Origin: Pectobacterium polaris
Lineage (GTDB): Bacteria > Pseudomonadota > Gammaproteobacteria > Enterobacterales > Enterobacteriaceae
Assembly (NCBI RefSeq): GCF_002307355.1
Contig: NZ_CP017481.1
Coordinates: 310,001-374,000 of the forward strand
Reading direction: 5' to 3'
DNA length: 64,000 nt
The position numbers were made by a program, and so were the translations under genes. Positions 29,196 to 39,802 of this stretch are shown in pieces; position 1 is the first letter of the stretch; each line of letters starts with the position of its first letter. Below the pieces are notes generated by a model. It was not told where the DNA came from, ran no database searches, and saw nothing but the letters and a program-made list of their open reading frames with translations.

Positions 29196-30380
29196 CTACC
29201 GTCGCGTTACAGGGAAGCCGTGTTGTCTGGCAGACCACACCACAACGAACGTAATCAATAACAGCACCAACAGCACCGGAGAGAAGGCAGCAACGCCGAG
29301 GCGCTCCAGCAGAACACCACCGATGATACCTCCCCCTGCAATAGCCACGTTCCAGGCGGTAACCAACATAGACTGCGCCACATCGGTCCCCCCTTTCGCC
29401 GTTCTGACGAGAGCCGTCTGGAATAGCGTTGCCGCACCGCCGAAGGCTAATCCCCAGACGGCCACGGCCGCATAGACCACAGCCAATACATCACCTGCCA
29501 CGCCAAGCGCCAGTACGGACAGACAGAACAATGCCGAGCAGGCGAGCGTCAGAGCGCGCAAATAACGGTCAATCAGCACGCCAACGATCCAGATGCCCAG
29601 CAGTGATGTAACGCCGAATACCAGCAGCACCAAACCAGTCTGCGCAACCATGCCCACCGCCGCGAGAAACGACGCAATGTAGGTGTAGAGAATGTTATGC
29701 GCCAGCACAAAGGCCAGCACGGCACATAGCACGGGCCGCACGCCTGCCATGGTGAACACCTGCCCCAGAGATAGCCTCCTGCCTGTTGATTGCCCAGCGA
29801 AATCCGGTACCTGAATACGTACCCACAACATCAGTATTAAGGCCAAACCACTCATCATACCGAAACACATTCGCCAGCCGATCGCGTTGCCAAGAAAGGT
29901 TCCCGCGGGCACACCCAGCGACAAGGCTAATGGCGTGCCGACCATCGCTATCGCAATAGCCCGTCCCTTCTGGTGTTCAGGCACCATACGGGCCGCATAG
30001 CCCGCCAGCAGCGCCCACAGCAGCCCAGCTGAAACACCCGCCAGAAAACGCGCCGCCATCGTTAGCACGTAGCTACCGGAAAATGCCGTAATAGCATTGG
30101 CGACAGCGAAACCTGCAATGGCTGACAGTAGCAGCGGGCGGCGACGCACACCTTGCGTCGCGGCGGTTAACGGGATCGCGGCCGCCAAAGAACCTACGGC
30201 ATAGATAGTGACGGTTTGCCCGACCCAGGCTTCGGACACCGCCAGACCTTGCGCCATTTGCGGCAACAAGCCCGCTGGCAGCGCTTCAGTCAGGATAGTG
30301 ATGAACGCTGCCGTGGCTAATGCCAGCAATGAGGCAATGGGCAGTCTGTCACGGTGTATATCGGTCAGTGAGGCAGTCAT
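29196..30380 (-). CDS. MFS transporter (DHA1/AraJ-like efflux type)
   Basis: A 394-residue twelve-helix transporter started at the ATG at 30380, which overlaps the stop of the upstream hydrolase gene (ATGA), implying coupling. Motif A-like loops (ATQGVRRRPLLLSA) and the helix 4-5 segment RFLAGVSAGLLWALLAGYAARMVP are typical of the AraJ/YdhP group exporting sugars or drugs. A longer open frame upstream lies inside the hydrolase gene. The two genes form an operon divergent from a LysR regulator, so the transporter is probably induced by a small molecule. Confidence 0.88.
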   Translation of the reverse strand: MTASLTDIHRDRLPIASLLALATAAFITILTEALPAGLLPQMAQGLAVSEAWVGQTVTIYAVGSLAAAIPLTAATQGVRRRPLLLSAIAGFAVANAITAFSGSYVLTMAARFLAGVSAGLLWALLAGYAARMVPEHQKGRAIAIAMVGTPLALSLGVPAGTFLGNAIGWRMCFGMMSGLALILMLWVRIQVPDFAGQSTGRRLSLGQVFTMAGVRPVLCAVLAFVLAHNILYTYIASFLAAVGMVAQTGLVLLVFGVTSLLGIWIVGVLIDRYLRALTLACSALFCLSVLALGVAGDVLAVVYAAVAVWGLAFGGAATLFQTALVRTAKGGTDVAQSMLVTAWNVAIAGGGIIGGVLLERLGVAAFSPVLLVLLLITFVVVWSARQHGFPVTRR

Positions 30381-31588
30381 CGTGCAGCCTCCAACTCGCC
30401 ATACACGGCATCGCGCAGTTCGGTGACAAAACGCCCCGACATCCCCTCGTACATCGTGTTGGTGAAGGCCACGACGCTCAAACCTTGTGTTCGATCGACA
30501 AACCATGAATGACCGTAGGCGCCCCCCCAGCGCCAGGTGCCTGATGATTCGGGTGACTCGGCTAACAGCGGATCGCGTAAGACCGAGAAGCCGAGGCCAA
30601 AACCGCAGCCCGGTGCATTGGACAGTTCCAGCCCCTGAGTCTGATCGCGTCCCATCTCCTCGATCAGCGCGTCGGGCAGCGGAACGCCGCCCCCTTTACG
30701 CAGGGCTTCCAGCAGGCGTAACAGATCCCAGGCAGTACCCGCCATGCCAGCACCACCAGATGGAAAGGCCTGAGGATCAAAGATGCGCGCAGGGCTGTAC
30801 GCAATACCAATTGCTCCTTCAAAGGGAGAAACCGTTTCACCTTCGGTCAGGCGATGCGGCTGCGGGGTGTCGTTCACGTAAGCAGTAGTCAGGCGCGATG
30901 GGTCACGTATAACGAAGTCGGTATCGTGCATGCCCAGTGGGTCGGTCACCAGTTGGCGAACCGCCTCGTTCAATGACGTACCGTGGATGCATTCGATCAA
31001 GGCTCCCAATACATCGGTTGCCAGCGAATAACCCCAAGCCTCTCCCGGCACGTATTGCAGGGGAACGCTGGCGATACGCCGCAGGTTCTCATTCAGGCTG
31101 ATGCCGGAAGCATCCATACCGTCTGAGACACCCGCCTGTGCATAGGGGCCGTCCGCATGGGTTTCGAAAAAGCGGTAGCCCAAACCCGCGGTGTGGCTAA
31201 GCAGTTGCCGCACGGTAACGCGAGCAGGGTTGCCGTCGGCCAGCCGGAGCTGAAACGTCGGCATCCAGCGAGTGATATCCTCATCCAGATCGAGCCGACC
31301 TTGCGCCACCAGTACCAGTGCCGCAACCGACACGATGGGCTTGCTGACAGAAGCCAGCCGGAAGATGGCATCCAGCGCCATAGGGCGGGCGCTTTCCCGG
31401 TCAGCCCATCCTGCGGCCTGCTGATGAATCAATTCTCCGTTGCGCGCGACCAGCACGACAGCACCGACCAAACGCCCATCGTCCAGCGCCTGTTGAACGA
31501 CGGCCTGAATTCGGGGAGAGATAGGGGCTGCTGAGGCACCGGTATCCAGAGGAAATACGGGAGTTATCACGGGTGTTCCTTTTATCAA
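30377..31588 (-). CDS. Serine hydrolase, class C beta-lactamase/esterase family
   Basis: A 403-residue protein of the serine beta-lactamase-like superfamily. The nucleophile motif SVSK is at 80-83 with FRLAS before it, VRQLLSHTAGLGY at 126-138 is a family signature, and Y187 (GYSLATDVLG) is the likely general base. There is no signal peptide, so it is more likely a cytoplasmic esterase or amide hydrolase than a beta-lactamase. Its stop overlaps the start of the MFS gene. Divergent from the LysR gene, whose protein probably regulates it. Confidence 0.87.
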   Translation of the reverse strand: MIKGTPVITPVFPLDTGASAAPISPRIQAVVQQALDDGRLVGAVVLVARNGELIHQQAAGWADRESARPMALDAIFRLASVSKPIVSVAALVLVAQGRLDLDEDITRWMPTFQLRLADGNPARVTVRQLLSHTAGLGYRFFETHADGPYAQAGVSDGMDASGISLNENLRRIASVPLQYVPGEAWGYSLATDVLGALIECIHGTSLNEAVRQLVTDPLGMHDTDFVIRDPSRLTTAYVNDTPQPHRLTEGETVSPFEGAIGIAYSPARIFDPQAFPSGGAGMAGTAWDLLRLLEALRKGGGVPLPDALIEEMGRDQTQGLELSNAPGCGFGLGFSVLRDPLLAESPESSGTWRWGGAYGHSWFVDRTQGLSVVAFTNTMYEGMSGRFVTELRDAVYGELEAAR

Positions 31589-31685
31589 TGAGTGTTCCCG
31601 TTACGATAGAAAATCGACAATTAAAGAAAAAGTAGGCTACTGTTCCTTAATATACGGAACAAACTGTCCGCAATAGAGAGGGAGT

Positions 31686-32582
31686 ATGGATAGCCTGAAT
31701 GGCTTAGCGGTATTTGTGCAGGTGGCCGAAACACGCAGTTTCATTGCCGCTGGCCGACTGCTGGGCGTGTCAGCGTCTGCGGTAGGCAAAAGCATCGCTC
31801 GGCTTGAAGAAAAATTGGGTGTGAGGCTATTTCACCGCAGTACGCGCAGCATCACATTGACCGCCGAAGGCTCACTATTTCTGGCGCGTAGTCGGCGAGT
31901 TCTGGCTGAAATCGAGGCAGCAGAACTGGAACTCTCGCAGACCAGCGCCGTACCGCGCGGACGCCTGCGTGTGAGTCTTCCGTTGGTCAGTTCACTGGTG
32001 TTGCCCGTACTCGGAGAATTCATGCGCGAATACCCTGAGATCGAACTGGATTTGGACTTCACCGACCGAATGGTGGACGTCATTGAGGAAGGTTTTGATG
32101 CTGTGGTACGGACAGGAGACCCCGTTGACTCACGCCTCACCGCTCGGAGGCTGGGCGCCTTCCGTTCTCTGCTAGTCGCTGCGCCAGACTACCTTACCCG
32201 GCGTGGCACCCCTCAGATACCTGTCGATCTGATGCAGCACGCCTGTCTGCACTACCGCTTTCCCAACAGCGGCAAGCTGGAGCCGTGGGCGCTACGACTT
32301 CCCCCCGGCGACCCAGAGTTACCATTACCCACCTCGATGGTCTGCAACAACATCGAAACGCGCCTCTGTTTCGCACTGCAAGGGTTGGGGATCGCCTACC
32401 TGCCAGACTTCTCCATCCGTGAACCGCTGGCCAGCGGCCATCTACAGCCGATCCTGACCGACTATGTGGAACGCAGCGGCGTCTTCTATGTGTTGTGGCC
32501 TGCCAGCAAACACCCGTCACCAAAAGTGCGGGCACTCGTCGATTTTCTCTGCGCGCGAGTATTTCCCGCCTCTGATACGTAA
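31686..32582 (+). CDS. LysR-family transcriptional regulator
   Basis: A 298-residue LysR regulator. The N-terminal helix-turn-helix (FVQVAETRSFIAAGRLLGVSASAVGKSIARLEEKLGVRLFHRSTR) is followed by a periplasmic-binding-like effector domain. The RSTRSITLTAEG pattern places it in the large group that regulates divergent neighbours. Ribosome site GAGGGAG. The 97-base gap to the hydrolase gene (31589-31685) should contain the shared operator; no T-N11-A site was assigned. Confidence 0.9.
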   Translation: MDSLNGLAVFVQVAETRSFIAAGRLLGVSASAVGKSIARLEEKLGVRLFHRSTRSITLTAEGSLFLARSRRVLAEIEAAELELSQTSAVPRGRLRVSLPLVSSLVLPVLGEFMREYPEIELDLDFTDRMVDVIEEGFDAVVRTGDPVDSRLTARRLGAFRSLLVAAPDYLTRRGTPQIPVDLMQHACLHYRFPNSGKLEPWALRLPPGDPELPLPTSMVCNNIETRLCFALQGLGIAYLPDFSIREPLASGHLQPILTDYVERSGVFYVLWPASKHPSPKVRALVDFLCARVFPASDT

Positions 32583-32614
32583 AAAAAATCCGGCACCTGT
32601 AAAGGTGCCGGATT
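32581..32614 (-). terminator. Rho-independent terminator of lpdA
   Basis: A perfect 11-bp stem (32587-32597 with 32604-32614) followed on the minus strand by eight T. It overlaps the last base pairs of the convergent LysR gene (stop at 32582). Confidence 0.92.
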
Positions 32615-32643
32615 GAATTCACGCTATTCGAACCTGAGCGAAC

Positions 32644-34068
32644 TTACTTCTTCTTCGCTTTCGGGTTCGGCAGGTCAGTGATGCTGCCTTCAAAGATTTC
32701 AGCTGCCAGACCAACAGACTCATGCAGCGTTGGGTGCGCATGGATGGTCAGTGCGATATCTTCTGCATCACAGCCCATCTCGATCGCCAGACCGATTTCA
32801 CCTAACAGTTCACCACCGTTAGTACCGACAATCGCACCACCGATAACACGGTGAGTTTCTTTGTCGAAAATCAGTTTGGTCATACCGTCAGCGCAGTCAG
32901 ACGCGATAGCACGGCCAGACGCTGCCCATGGGAAGGTCGCGGTTTCGTAGCTGATGCCTTTCTCTTTCGCTTCTTTCTCGGTCAGACCTACCCAGGCCAC
33001 TTCCGGTTCGGTATAGGCGATAGAAGGAATCACTTTCGGATCGAAGTAGTGTTTCTTACCGGAGATCACTTCGGCAGCAACGTGGCCTTCATGCACACCT
33101 TTGTGCGCCAGCATCGGCTGACCGACGATGTCGCCGATAGCATAGATGTGCGGCACGTTGGTGCGCATTTGCTTATCAACGTGGATGAAGCCGCGATCGT
33201 CAACTTCCACGCCCGCTTTGCCTGCATCCAGGTTTTTGCCGTTCGGTACACGACCGATAGCAACCAGAACCGCATCGTAACGCTGTGGCTCGGCTGGCGC
33301 TTTTTTGCCTTCCATCGTCACATAGATGCCGTCTTCTTTGGCTTCTACTGCCGTCACTTTGGTTTCCAGCATCAGGTTGAACTGCTTGCTGATACGCTTG
33401 GTGAAGACCTTAACAACATCTTTGTCAGCAGCCGGGATAACCTGATCGAACATTTCAACAACGTCGATCTGTGAACCCAGAGCATGGTAAACGGTACCCA
33501 TTTCCAGACCGATGATACCGCCGCCCATAACCAGCAGACGTCCTGGGACGTTTTTCAGCTCCAGCGCATCGGTAGAATCCCATACGCGCGGGTCATCATG
33601 AGGAATGAAAGGCAGTTGGATTGGACGTGAACCCGCCGCGATAATCGCGTTATCGAAGTTGATCGTCGTTTTGCCGTTTTCGCCGTCAACTTCCAGCGTG
33701 TTGGCACCTGTGAATTTGCCCAGACCGTTAACCACTTTAACTTTACGGCCTTTCGCCATGCCAGCCAGACCACCGGTCAGTTGGGTGATGACTTTTTCTT
33801 TCCACAGACGGATTTTATCAATGTCGGTTTTAGGTTCACCGAACACGATACCGTGTTCTGCCAGTGCTTTGGCTTCTTCTATGACTTTAGCAACGTGCAG
33901 CAGGGCTTTGGAAGGGATACAACCCACATTCAGACACACCCCACCCAACGTGGCGTAGCGCTCTACCAGTACAGTTTCCAGACCCAAATCCGCCGCGCGG
34001 AATGCAGCAGAGTAACCCGCGGGGCCGGCACCAAGTACCACTACCTGAGCTTTAATTTCAGTACTCAT
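32644..34068 (-). CDS. lpdA: Dihydrolipoyl dehydrogenase (E3)
   Basis: A 474-residue FAD enzyme, identical in length to E. coli LpdA if started at the second ATG (34068, MSTEIKAQ), which has GAGG at better spacing than the ATG at 34071. The redox-active disulfide is GGVCLNVGCIPSK, the FAD motif VLGAGPAGYSAAFRAADLG, and the His-Glu base HAHPTLHES near the end. It re-oxidises lipoyl groups of pyruvate and 2-oxoglutarate dehydrogenases and the glycine cleavage system. A 210-base gap and a terminator separate it from aceF, so it must have its own promoter as in E. coli. Confidence 0.98.
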   Translation of the reverse strand: MSTEIKAQVVVLGAGPAGYSAAFRAADLGLETVLVERYATLGGVCLNVGCIPSKALLHVAKVIEEAKALAEHGIVFGEPKTDIDKIRLWKEKVITQLTGGLAGMAKGRKVKVVNGLGKFTGANTLEVDGENGKTTINFDNAIIAAGSRPIQLPFIPHDDPRVWDSTDALELKNVPGRLLVMGGGIIGLEMGTVYHALGSQIDVVEMFDQVIPAADKDVVKVFTKRISKQFNLMLETKVTAVEAKEDGIYVTMEGKKAPAEPQRYDAVLVAIGRVPNGKNLDAGKAGVEVDDRGFIHVDKQMRTNVPHIYAIGDIVGQPMLAHKGVHEGHVAAEVISGKKHYFDPKVIPSIAYTEPEVAWVGLTEKEAKEKGISYETATFPWAASGRAIASDCADGMTKLIFDKETHRVIGGAIVGTNGGELLGEIGLAIEMGCDAEDIALTIHAHPTLHESVGLAAEIFEGSITDLPNPKAKKK

Positions 34069-34253
34069 CATGACCTCTTAATTGATTTCCGGCGGGTCTG
34101 TGACGTCATTGTTATTGAGTCTTAACGCCCTCTTCCACCGGGACGTGTCTTTGCCGCTGTAGTTTACAAAATCGTTAACAATTTTGAAACAACAAGCGAC
34201 TAACGATTTGTCCTTGATCACTGACAGCTGTAACAAATAACAGCTTATCAGAA

Positions 34254-34279
34254 AAAAGCCGGCCGTCAGGCCGGCTTTT
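34254..34279 (-). terminator. Rho-independent terminator of aceF
   Basis: An 11-bp stem (AAAAGCCGGCC/GGCCGGCTTTT) with loop GTCA, just after the aceF stop; on the minus strand it ends in six T. The region 34072-34253 is the presumed lpdA promoter region and contains no gene. Confidence 0.88.
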
Positions 34280-34282
34280 CGA

Positions 34283-36169
34283 TTACATCACCAGACGGCG
34301 GATGTCAGACAACGTATTGTTAATGATGGTAATGAAGCGAGCACCATCAGCACCGTCAATGACACGGTGGTCGAAGGACAGAGACATCGGCATTATCAGA
34401 CGCGGAGTGAACTCTTTACCATTCCAGACCGGTTCCATCGCGGACTTAGACACACCAAGAATAGCGACTTCCGGCGCGTTGACGATCGGCGCAAAGTGCG
34501 TAGTCCCGATGCCGCCCAGGCTGGAGATCGTGAAGCATCCGCCCTGCATTTCGCCTGCAGTCAGTTTACCGTCACGGGCTTTCTTGGAGATCGCCATCAG
34601 TTCGCGAGACAGCTCAGTGATGCTCTTCTTGTTCACGTCTTTGAACACCGGAACCACCAGACCATTCGGGGTATCAACCGCAACACCGATGTTGATGTAT
34701 TTCTTCAGCGTCAGACGTTGCGCGTCTTCAGACAGGGAACTGTTGAAGCGTGGCATCTGCTCAAGCGCAGCGGCAACGGCTTTCATGATGAAGACAACTG
34801 GGGTGAATTTCACATCCAGTCTGCGCTTCTCAGCTTCGGCATTCTGCTGTTTACGGAACGCTTCCAGATCGGTGATATCCGTTTTATCGAAGTGCGTAAC
34901 GTGCGGGATCATCACCCAGTTACGGCTCAGGTTAGCACCAGAGATTTTCTGGATGCGGCCCAGTTCCACTTCTTCCACTTCACCAAACTTGCTGAAATCA
35001 ACTTTCGGCCATGGCAGCATGCCTGGCAGACCGCCGCCAGCGGCAGCCGCTGGCGCAGACTCAGCGCGTTTCACTGCATCTTTCACGTAAGCCTGAACGT
35101 CTTCGCGCAGGATACGGCCTTTACGACCAGAACCCTTCACTTTCGCCAGATTCACGCCGAATTCACGAGCCAGACGACGGATAACCGGCGTTGCGTGAAT
35201 GTAAGCATCATTCTCAGCGAACTCGCTCTTACCTTCTGCTTTCGCAGCTGGCGCAGCAGCAGGTTTGGCCGCTGGAGCAGGTGCAGCAGCCGCTTCTTGC
35301 TTGGCCGCTGGAGCCGCCGCAGGTGCAGCACCTTCCACTTCGAAGACCATGATCAGTGAACCGGTTTTAACTTTGTCGCCGGTGCTGATTTTGATTTCTT
35401 TAACCGTACCCGCGAATGGTGCAGGGACTTCCATTGAAGCTTTGTCGCCTTCAACGGTGATCAGTGATTGCTCAGCCGCGACTTTATCGCCAACTTTAAC
35501 CATCACTTCAGTCACTTCAACTTCGTCACCGCCGATATCCGGTACGTTGACTTCTTTCGCCGCAGAAGCCGCTGGTGCAGCAGCAGGTGCCGCTTCAGCT
35601 TTCGCTGCTGAGGCTGCAGGTGCGCTGCCAGCCACTTCGAATACCATGATCAGAGAACCGGTAGAGACTTTATCGCCGGTGCTGATTTTGATCTCTTTAA
35701 CCGTACCTGCGAAAGGTGCCGGGACTTCCATAGACGCTTTGTCGCCTTCTACGGTGATCAGAGATTGTTCAGCAGCAACGGTGTCGCCCACTTTAACCAG
35801 TACTTCGGTCACTTCAACTTCGTCACCGCCGATATCCGGCACGCTGACGTCTTTCGTCGCAGATGCTGCTGGTGCAGCAGCCGGAGCGGCTTCTTTCTTC
35901 TCTTCTGCCTTAGCAGGTGCAGCGTCAGCTGCACCGTCGGCGGAATCGAAAATCATGATCAGTTTGCCAGTTTCAACTTTGTCACCGACAGAGACTTTAA
36001 TCTCTTTCACGACACCAGCCTGCGGAGAAGGGACTTCCATAGAAGCCTTATCACCTTCAACCGTGATCAGCGACTGATCAGCTTCAACTTTGTCGCCAAC
36101 CTTCACCAGCACTTCGGTGACTTCAACTTCATCTGCACCGATGTCCGGTACGTTGATTTCGATAGCCAT
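34283..36169 (-). CDS. aceF: Dihydrolipoyl acetyltransferase (E2 of pyruvate dehydrogenase)
   Basis: A 628-residue E2 with three N-terminal lipoyl domains (lipoylated K41, K144 and K243, each in GDKASMEVP), joined by Ala/Pro-rich linkers, then the E1/E3-binding domain ([21 protein letters not shown], about 325-362) and the catalytic acetyltransferase domain with SFDHRVIDG near the C terminus. Lipoyl domains 2 and 3 are nearly identical in protein and DNA, which suggests gene conversion between them. It transfers acetyl from E1 to CoA. It begins 14 bases after aceE and ends at a terminator. Confidence 0.98.
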   Translation of the reverse strand: MAIEINVPDIGADEVEVTEVLVKVGDKVEADQSLITVEGDKASMEVPSPQAGVVKEIKVSVGDKVETGKLIMIFDSADGAADAAPAKAEEKKEAAPAAAPAASATKDVSVPDIGGDEVEVTEVLVKVGDTVAAEQSLITVEGDKASMEVPAPFAGTVKEIKISTGDKVSTGSLIMVFEVAGSAPAASAAKAEAAPAAAPAASAAKEVNVPDIGGDEVEVTEVMVKVGDKVAAEQSLITVEGDKASMEVPAPFAGTVKEIKISTGDKVKTGSLIMVFEVEGAAPAAAPAAKQEAAAAPAPAAKPAAAPAAKAEGKSEFAENDAYIHATPVIRRLAREFGVNLAKVKGSGRKGRILREDVQAYVKDAVKRAESAPAAAAGGGLPGMLPWPKVDFSKFGEVEEVELGRIQKISGANLSRNWVMIPHVTHFDKTDITDLEAFRKQQNAEAEKRRLDVKFTPVVFIMKAVAAALEQMPRFNSSLSEDAQRLTLKKYINIGVAVDTPNGLVVPVFKDVNKKSITELSRELMAISKKARDGKLTAGEMQGGCFTISSLGGIGTTHFAPIVNAPEVAILGVSKSAMEPVWNGKEFTPRLIMPMSLSFDHRVIDGADGARFITIINNTLSDIRRLVM

Positions 36170-36183
36170 GTAATCTTTACCTC

Positions 36184-38847
36184 TTATGCCAGACGCGGGT
36201 TAACTTTATCTGCATCGATGTTGAATTTAGTGATGGCATCAGCAACCACTTTCTTATCGATTTCACCGCGTTTAGCCAGTTCACCCAGAGCCGCAACCAC
36301 GACGTAAGACGCATCCACTTCGAAGTGGTGACGCAGGTTCTCACGGCTGTCAGAACGACCGAAACCGTCAGTACCCAGTACGCGGTAATCGCTAGCTGGG
36401 ATGAAGTTACGGATTTGCTCAGCAAACAGCTTCATGTAGTCAGTAGATGCAACCGCTGGCGCATCGCTCAGTACCTGAGCCACGTAAGGTACGCGCGGCG
36501 TTTCGGTCGGATGCAGCATGTTCCAACGCTCACAATCCTGGCCTTCGCGTGCCAGTTCAGTGAAGGACGTTACGCTGAATACGTCAGAACCGATACCGTA
36601 GTCTGTCGCCAGAATCTGAGCCGCTTCACGTACGTGACGCAGGATAGAACCTGAACCCAGCAGTTGAACTTTACCTTTGCTACCTTCAACCGTTTCCAGC
36701 TTGTAGATACCCTTACGGATACCTTCTTCCGCACCCTGCGGCATCGCAGGCATGTGGTAGTTTTCGTTCAGCGTAGTGATGTAGTAGTAAATGTTTTCCT
36801 GCGCTTCACCGTACATGCGGTGCAGACCGTCATGCATGATGACAGCAACTTCGTAGGCAAATGCCGGATCGTAGGAAATACAGTTCGGGATAGTCAGAGA
36901 CTGAATATGGCTGTGACCATCTTCGTGCTGCAGACCTTCGCCGTTCAGCGTCGTACGACCTGAAGTACCACCGATCAGGAAGCCACGTGCCTGTTGGTCA
37001 CCCGCTGCCCAGCACAGGTCGCCGATACGTTGGAAACCGAACATGGAGTAATAGATGTAGAACGGGATCATCGGCAGGTTATTGGTGCTGTAAGACGTTG
37101 CCGCCGCCAGCCAGGAAGAACCTGCGCCCAGCTCGTTGATACCTTCCTGCAGAATCTGACCTTTCTGGTCTTCTTTGTAGTAAGCAACCTGCTCACGGTC
37201 CTGCGGAGTGTACTGCTGGCCTTTCGGGCTATAAATACCGATCTGGCGGAACAGACCTTCCATACCGAAGGTGCGCGCTTCGTCAGCGATGATCGGAACC
37301 AAACGATCTTTGATAGATTGGTTCTTCAGCATCACGTTCAGTGCACGTACAAACGCAATAGTGGTAGAGATTTCTTTATTCTGCTCTTCCAGCAGAGTGC
37401 GGAAATCTTCCAGCGTTGGCAGTTCCAGTTTTTCGCTGAAGTTAGGCTGACGAGAAGGCAGGTAGCCACCCAGCGCCTGACGACGCTCGTGCAGGTACTT
37501 GTACTCTTCAGACTCTTTATCGAAAGTGATGTACGGCAGTTTTTCGATGTCGGCATCAGACACTGGCACGTTGAAGCGGTCGCGGAAGTAACGCACGCCA
37601 TCCATGTTAACTTTCTTAACCTGGTGCGCGATGTTCTTACCTTCAGCCGCGTCGCCCATACCATAACCTTTAATGGTATGCGCCAGAATAACGGTTGGTT
37701 TGCCTTTGGTGTCCTGCGCTTTTTTCAGTGCAGCGTAGACTTTCTTCGGATCGTGACCACCACGGTTCAGTGCCCAAATTTGATCGTCGGTCCAGTCTTT
37801 AACCAGTTCTGCCGTCTCCGGGTATTTACCGAAGAAGTGCTCACGCACATAGGCACCGTTTTTGGATTTGAAGGTCTGGTAGTCACCGTCGACGGTTTCT
37901 TCCATCAGTTGGATCAGTTTACCGCTGGTGTCTTTACGCAGCAGTTCGTCCCAACGGTCGCCCCACATGACTTTGATCACATCCCAGCCAGCGCCGCTGA
38001 AGATACCTTCCAGCTCGTTGATGATCTTACCATTACCGGTAACAGGACCATCCAGACGTTGCAGGTTACAGTTGATGACGAACACCAGGTTGTCCAGTTT
38101 TTCACGGGTCGCGATAGTGATCGCACCTTTGGATTCTGGTTCGTCCATTTCACCGTCGCCCAGGAAGGCATAAACGGTTTGCTTAGAGGTATCTTTCAGA
38201 CCACGGTTTTCCAGATACTTCAGGAATTTAGCCTGGTAGATAGCACCGATCGGGCCCAGACCCATAGATACGGTCGGGAACTGCCAGAAGTCCGGCATCA
38301 GTTTAGGGTGCGGATAAGAAGACAGACCGTTACCGTGAACTTCCTGACGGAAGTTGTTCATCTGGTCTTCAGTCAGACGGCCTTCAAGGAAGGCACGAGC
38401 GTAAACGCCCGGAGAAATGTGGCCCTGGAAGTAGACCAGGTCGCCGCCGTCCTGCGCAGTGCGAGCACGGAAGAAGTGGTTAAAGCACACTTCATAGAAA
38501 GTGGCGGAAGACTGGAAAGAAGCCATGTGGCCGCCCAGATCCAGATCCTTTTTAGAAGCACGCAGTACTGTCATGATCGCGTTCCAGCGGATTGCTGAGC
38601 GAATACGACGTTCCAGATCCAGATTACCAGGGTATTCCGGCTCGTCTTCCACTGCGATGGTGTTGATGTATTGACGTGCAGCTGTACCAGCAGCAACGCT
38701 GACACCGCCTTTACGTGCTTCACTCAGAACCTGATCAATCAGGAACTGGGCGCGTTCAACACCCTCTTCACGGATGACCGATTCGATCGCCTGCAGCCAG
38801 TCGCGGGTTTCGATCGGATCCACGTCATTATTTAAACGATCTGACAT
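36184..38847 (-). CDS. aceE: Pyruvate dehydrogenase E1 component
   Basis: An 887-residue thiamine-diphosphate enzyme, identical in length to E. coli AceE. The ThDP motif is [13 protein letters not shown] with downstream NCNLQ; the N-terminal start [24 protein letters not shown] is standard. It decarboxylates pyruvate and acetylates the lipoyl groups of AceF in the cytoplasmic complex. It lies in the pdhR-aceE-aceF operon; the 141-base gap to pdhR contains a large hairpin. Confidence 0.98.
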   Translation of the reverse strand: MSDRLNNDVDPIETRDWLQAIESVIREEGVERAQFLIDQVLSEARKGGVSVAAGTAARQYINTIAVEDEPEYPGNLDLERRIRSAIRWNAIMTVLRASKKDLDLGGHMASFQSSATFYEVCFNHFFRARTAQDGGDLVYFQGHISPGVYARAFLEGRLTEDQMNNFRQEVHGNGLSSYPHPKLMPDFWQFPTVSMGLGPIGAIYQAKFLKYLENRGLKDTSKQTVYAFLGDGEMDEPESKGAITIATREKLDNLVFVINCNLQRLDGPVTGNGKIINELEGIFSGAGWDVIKVMWGDRWDELLRKDTSGKLIQLMEETVDGDYQTFKSKNGAYVREHFFGKYPETAELVKDWTDDQIWALNRGGHDPKKVYAALKKAQDTKGKPTVILAHTIKGYGMGDAAEGKNIAHQVKKVNMDGVRYFRDRFNVPVSDADIEKLPYITFDKESEEYKYLHERRQALGGYLPSRQPNFSEKLELPTLEDFRTLLEEQNKEISTTIAFVRALNVMLKNQSIKDRLVPIIADEARTFGMEGLFRQIGIYSPKGQQYTPQDREQVAYYKEDQKGQILQEGINELGAGSSWLAAATSYSTNNLPMIPFYIYYSMFGFQRIGDLCWAAGDQQARGFLIGGTSGRTTLNGEGLQHEDGHSHIQSLTIPNCISYDPAFAYEVAVIMHDGLHRMYGEAQENIYYYITTLNENYHMPAMPQGAEEGIRKGIYKLETVEGSKGKVQLLGSGSILRHVREAAQILATDYGIGSDVFSVTSFTELAREGQDCERWNMLHPTETPRVPYVAQVLSDAPAVASTDYMKLFAEQIRNFIPASDYRVLGTDGFGRSDSRENLRHHFEVDASYVVVAALGELAKRGEIDKKVVADAITKFNIDADKVNPRLA

Positions 38848-38883
38848 GGTTATTCCTTATCTTCTCTAATCAGTTAGTTTATG

Positions 38884-38946
38884 GAGCCTGTCTTCCTGCA
38901 TTCTGAGTTAGGTTTCGTCCTAAGCAAAACGCATGAAGACAGGCTC
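38884..38946 (-). repeat. Large inverted repeat in the pdhR-aceE intergenic region
   Basis: A perfect 12-bp outer stem (38884-38895 with 38935-38946, GAGCCTGTCTTC/GAAGACAGGCTC) encloses an inner stem TTAGG/CCTAA around TTTCGT. In the pdhR-aceE mRNA this would form an elongated hairpin about 36 bases before the aceE start. No T-tract follows. It may be an RNA processing or stability element, or a small mobile repeat. Confidence 0.75.
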
Positions 38947-38988
38947 ATCGTCGTCATTACCGCATTCAGAGCCCCAAATTACGGATGC

Positions 38989-39753
38989 TCAATCCCTGCG
39001 TTGCTGGAGCCGACGCAGCGATCTCTCGCGCCGACTATGTTCCCGGTTAAGATCCAGCAATACTTCCTCAATAAACGCCAGATGACGGTGTGATGCTTCG
39101 CGCGCCTTTTCCGGCTCACGGGCAACAATCGCCTCAAAAATGCTGGCGCGATGAATGCTAACCTGAGCCAGCACTTCACGGCTCAAATAAAGCAATTCAA
39201 AATTCTGCCTCACGTTCTGTTCGAGCAGCGGCCCCATACAGCGCACCAAATGCAGCAACACCACATTATGCGTGGCTTCTGTTACAGCAACCTGATACTG
39301 CATAACGGCTTCTGATTCGGCGTCCAGATCGCCCGCTTCCCTCGCCTTCTCAATCACGGCATGACAATCCCGGATACGTTGCAGATCCGACTCTGTGCCA
39401 CGCAACGCAGCATAGTAGGCAGCAATGCCTTCCAGCGCATGACGCGTTTCCAGAAGATCGAACTGTGATTCGGGATGTGTGCTCAGTAATTCTGCCAGCG
39501 GATCGCTGACGCTTTGCCATAGATTGGCTTGAACGAAGGTACCACCACCCTGACGGCGCAAAAGGAGACCTTTGGCTTCCAGGCGTTGAATGGCTTCTCT
39601 CAGAGAAGGGCGGGAAACATCGAACTGTTTTGCCAGTTCGCGCTCCGGTGGGAGCTTCTCGCCGGGGCGCAAGGTTCCCTCAAGAATCAGAAACTCCAGC
39701 TGCTGTTCAATCACATCTGACAGTTTGGGCTGACGGATCTTGCTGTATGCCAT
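38989..39753 (-). CDS. pdhR: Pyruvate dehydrogenase complex repressor
   Basis: A 254-residue GntR-family (FadR subfamily) regulator, same length as E. coli PdhR. The winged helix-turn-helix is at the N terminus ([47 protein letters not shown]) and an all-helical pyruvate-binding domain follows. It represses its own operon and respiratory genes until pyruvate accumulates. A perfect PdhR operator lies 33-49 bases upstream of its start. Confidence 0.97.
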   Translation of the reverse strand: MAYSKIRQPKLSDVIEQQLEFLILEGTLRPGEKLPPERELAKQFDVSRPSLREAIQRLEAKGLLLRRQGGGTFVQANLWQSVSDPLAELLSTHPESQFDLLETRHALEGIAAYYAALRGTESDLQRIRDCHAVIEKAREAGDLDAESEAVMQYQVAVTEATHNVVLLHLVRCMGPLLEQNVRQNFELLYLSREVLAQVSIHRASIFEAIVAREPEKAREASHRHLAFIEEVLLDLNREHSRRERSLRRLQQRRD

Positions 39754-39785
39754 AATGAATTCTTCTCTGCGAATGGCGCGGAGTC

Positions 39786-39802
39786 AATTGGTAATACCAA
39801 TT
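39786..39802 (-). promoter_or_regulatory. PdhR operator
   Basis: AATTGGTAATACCAATT is a perfect palindrome about one central base and matches the known PdhR site of the pdh operon (ATTGGTnnnACCAAT). It lies immediately upstream of pdhR, so autoregulation is expected. A second, weaker core (TGGTATTACCA) is at 39930-39940. Confidence 0.88.

Noticed and set aside
36994..38598. 534-codon open frame antisense to aceE
   Set aside because: It mirrors the aceE reading frame, has no ribosome site and no protein-like composition beyond that of a shadow frame; aceE is certain.
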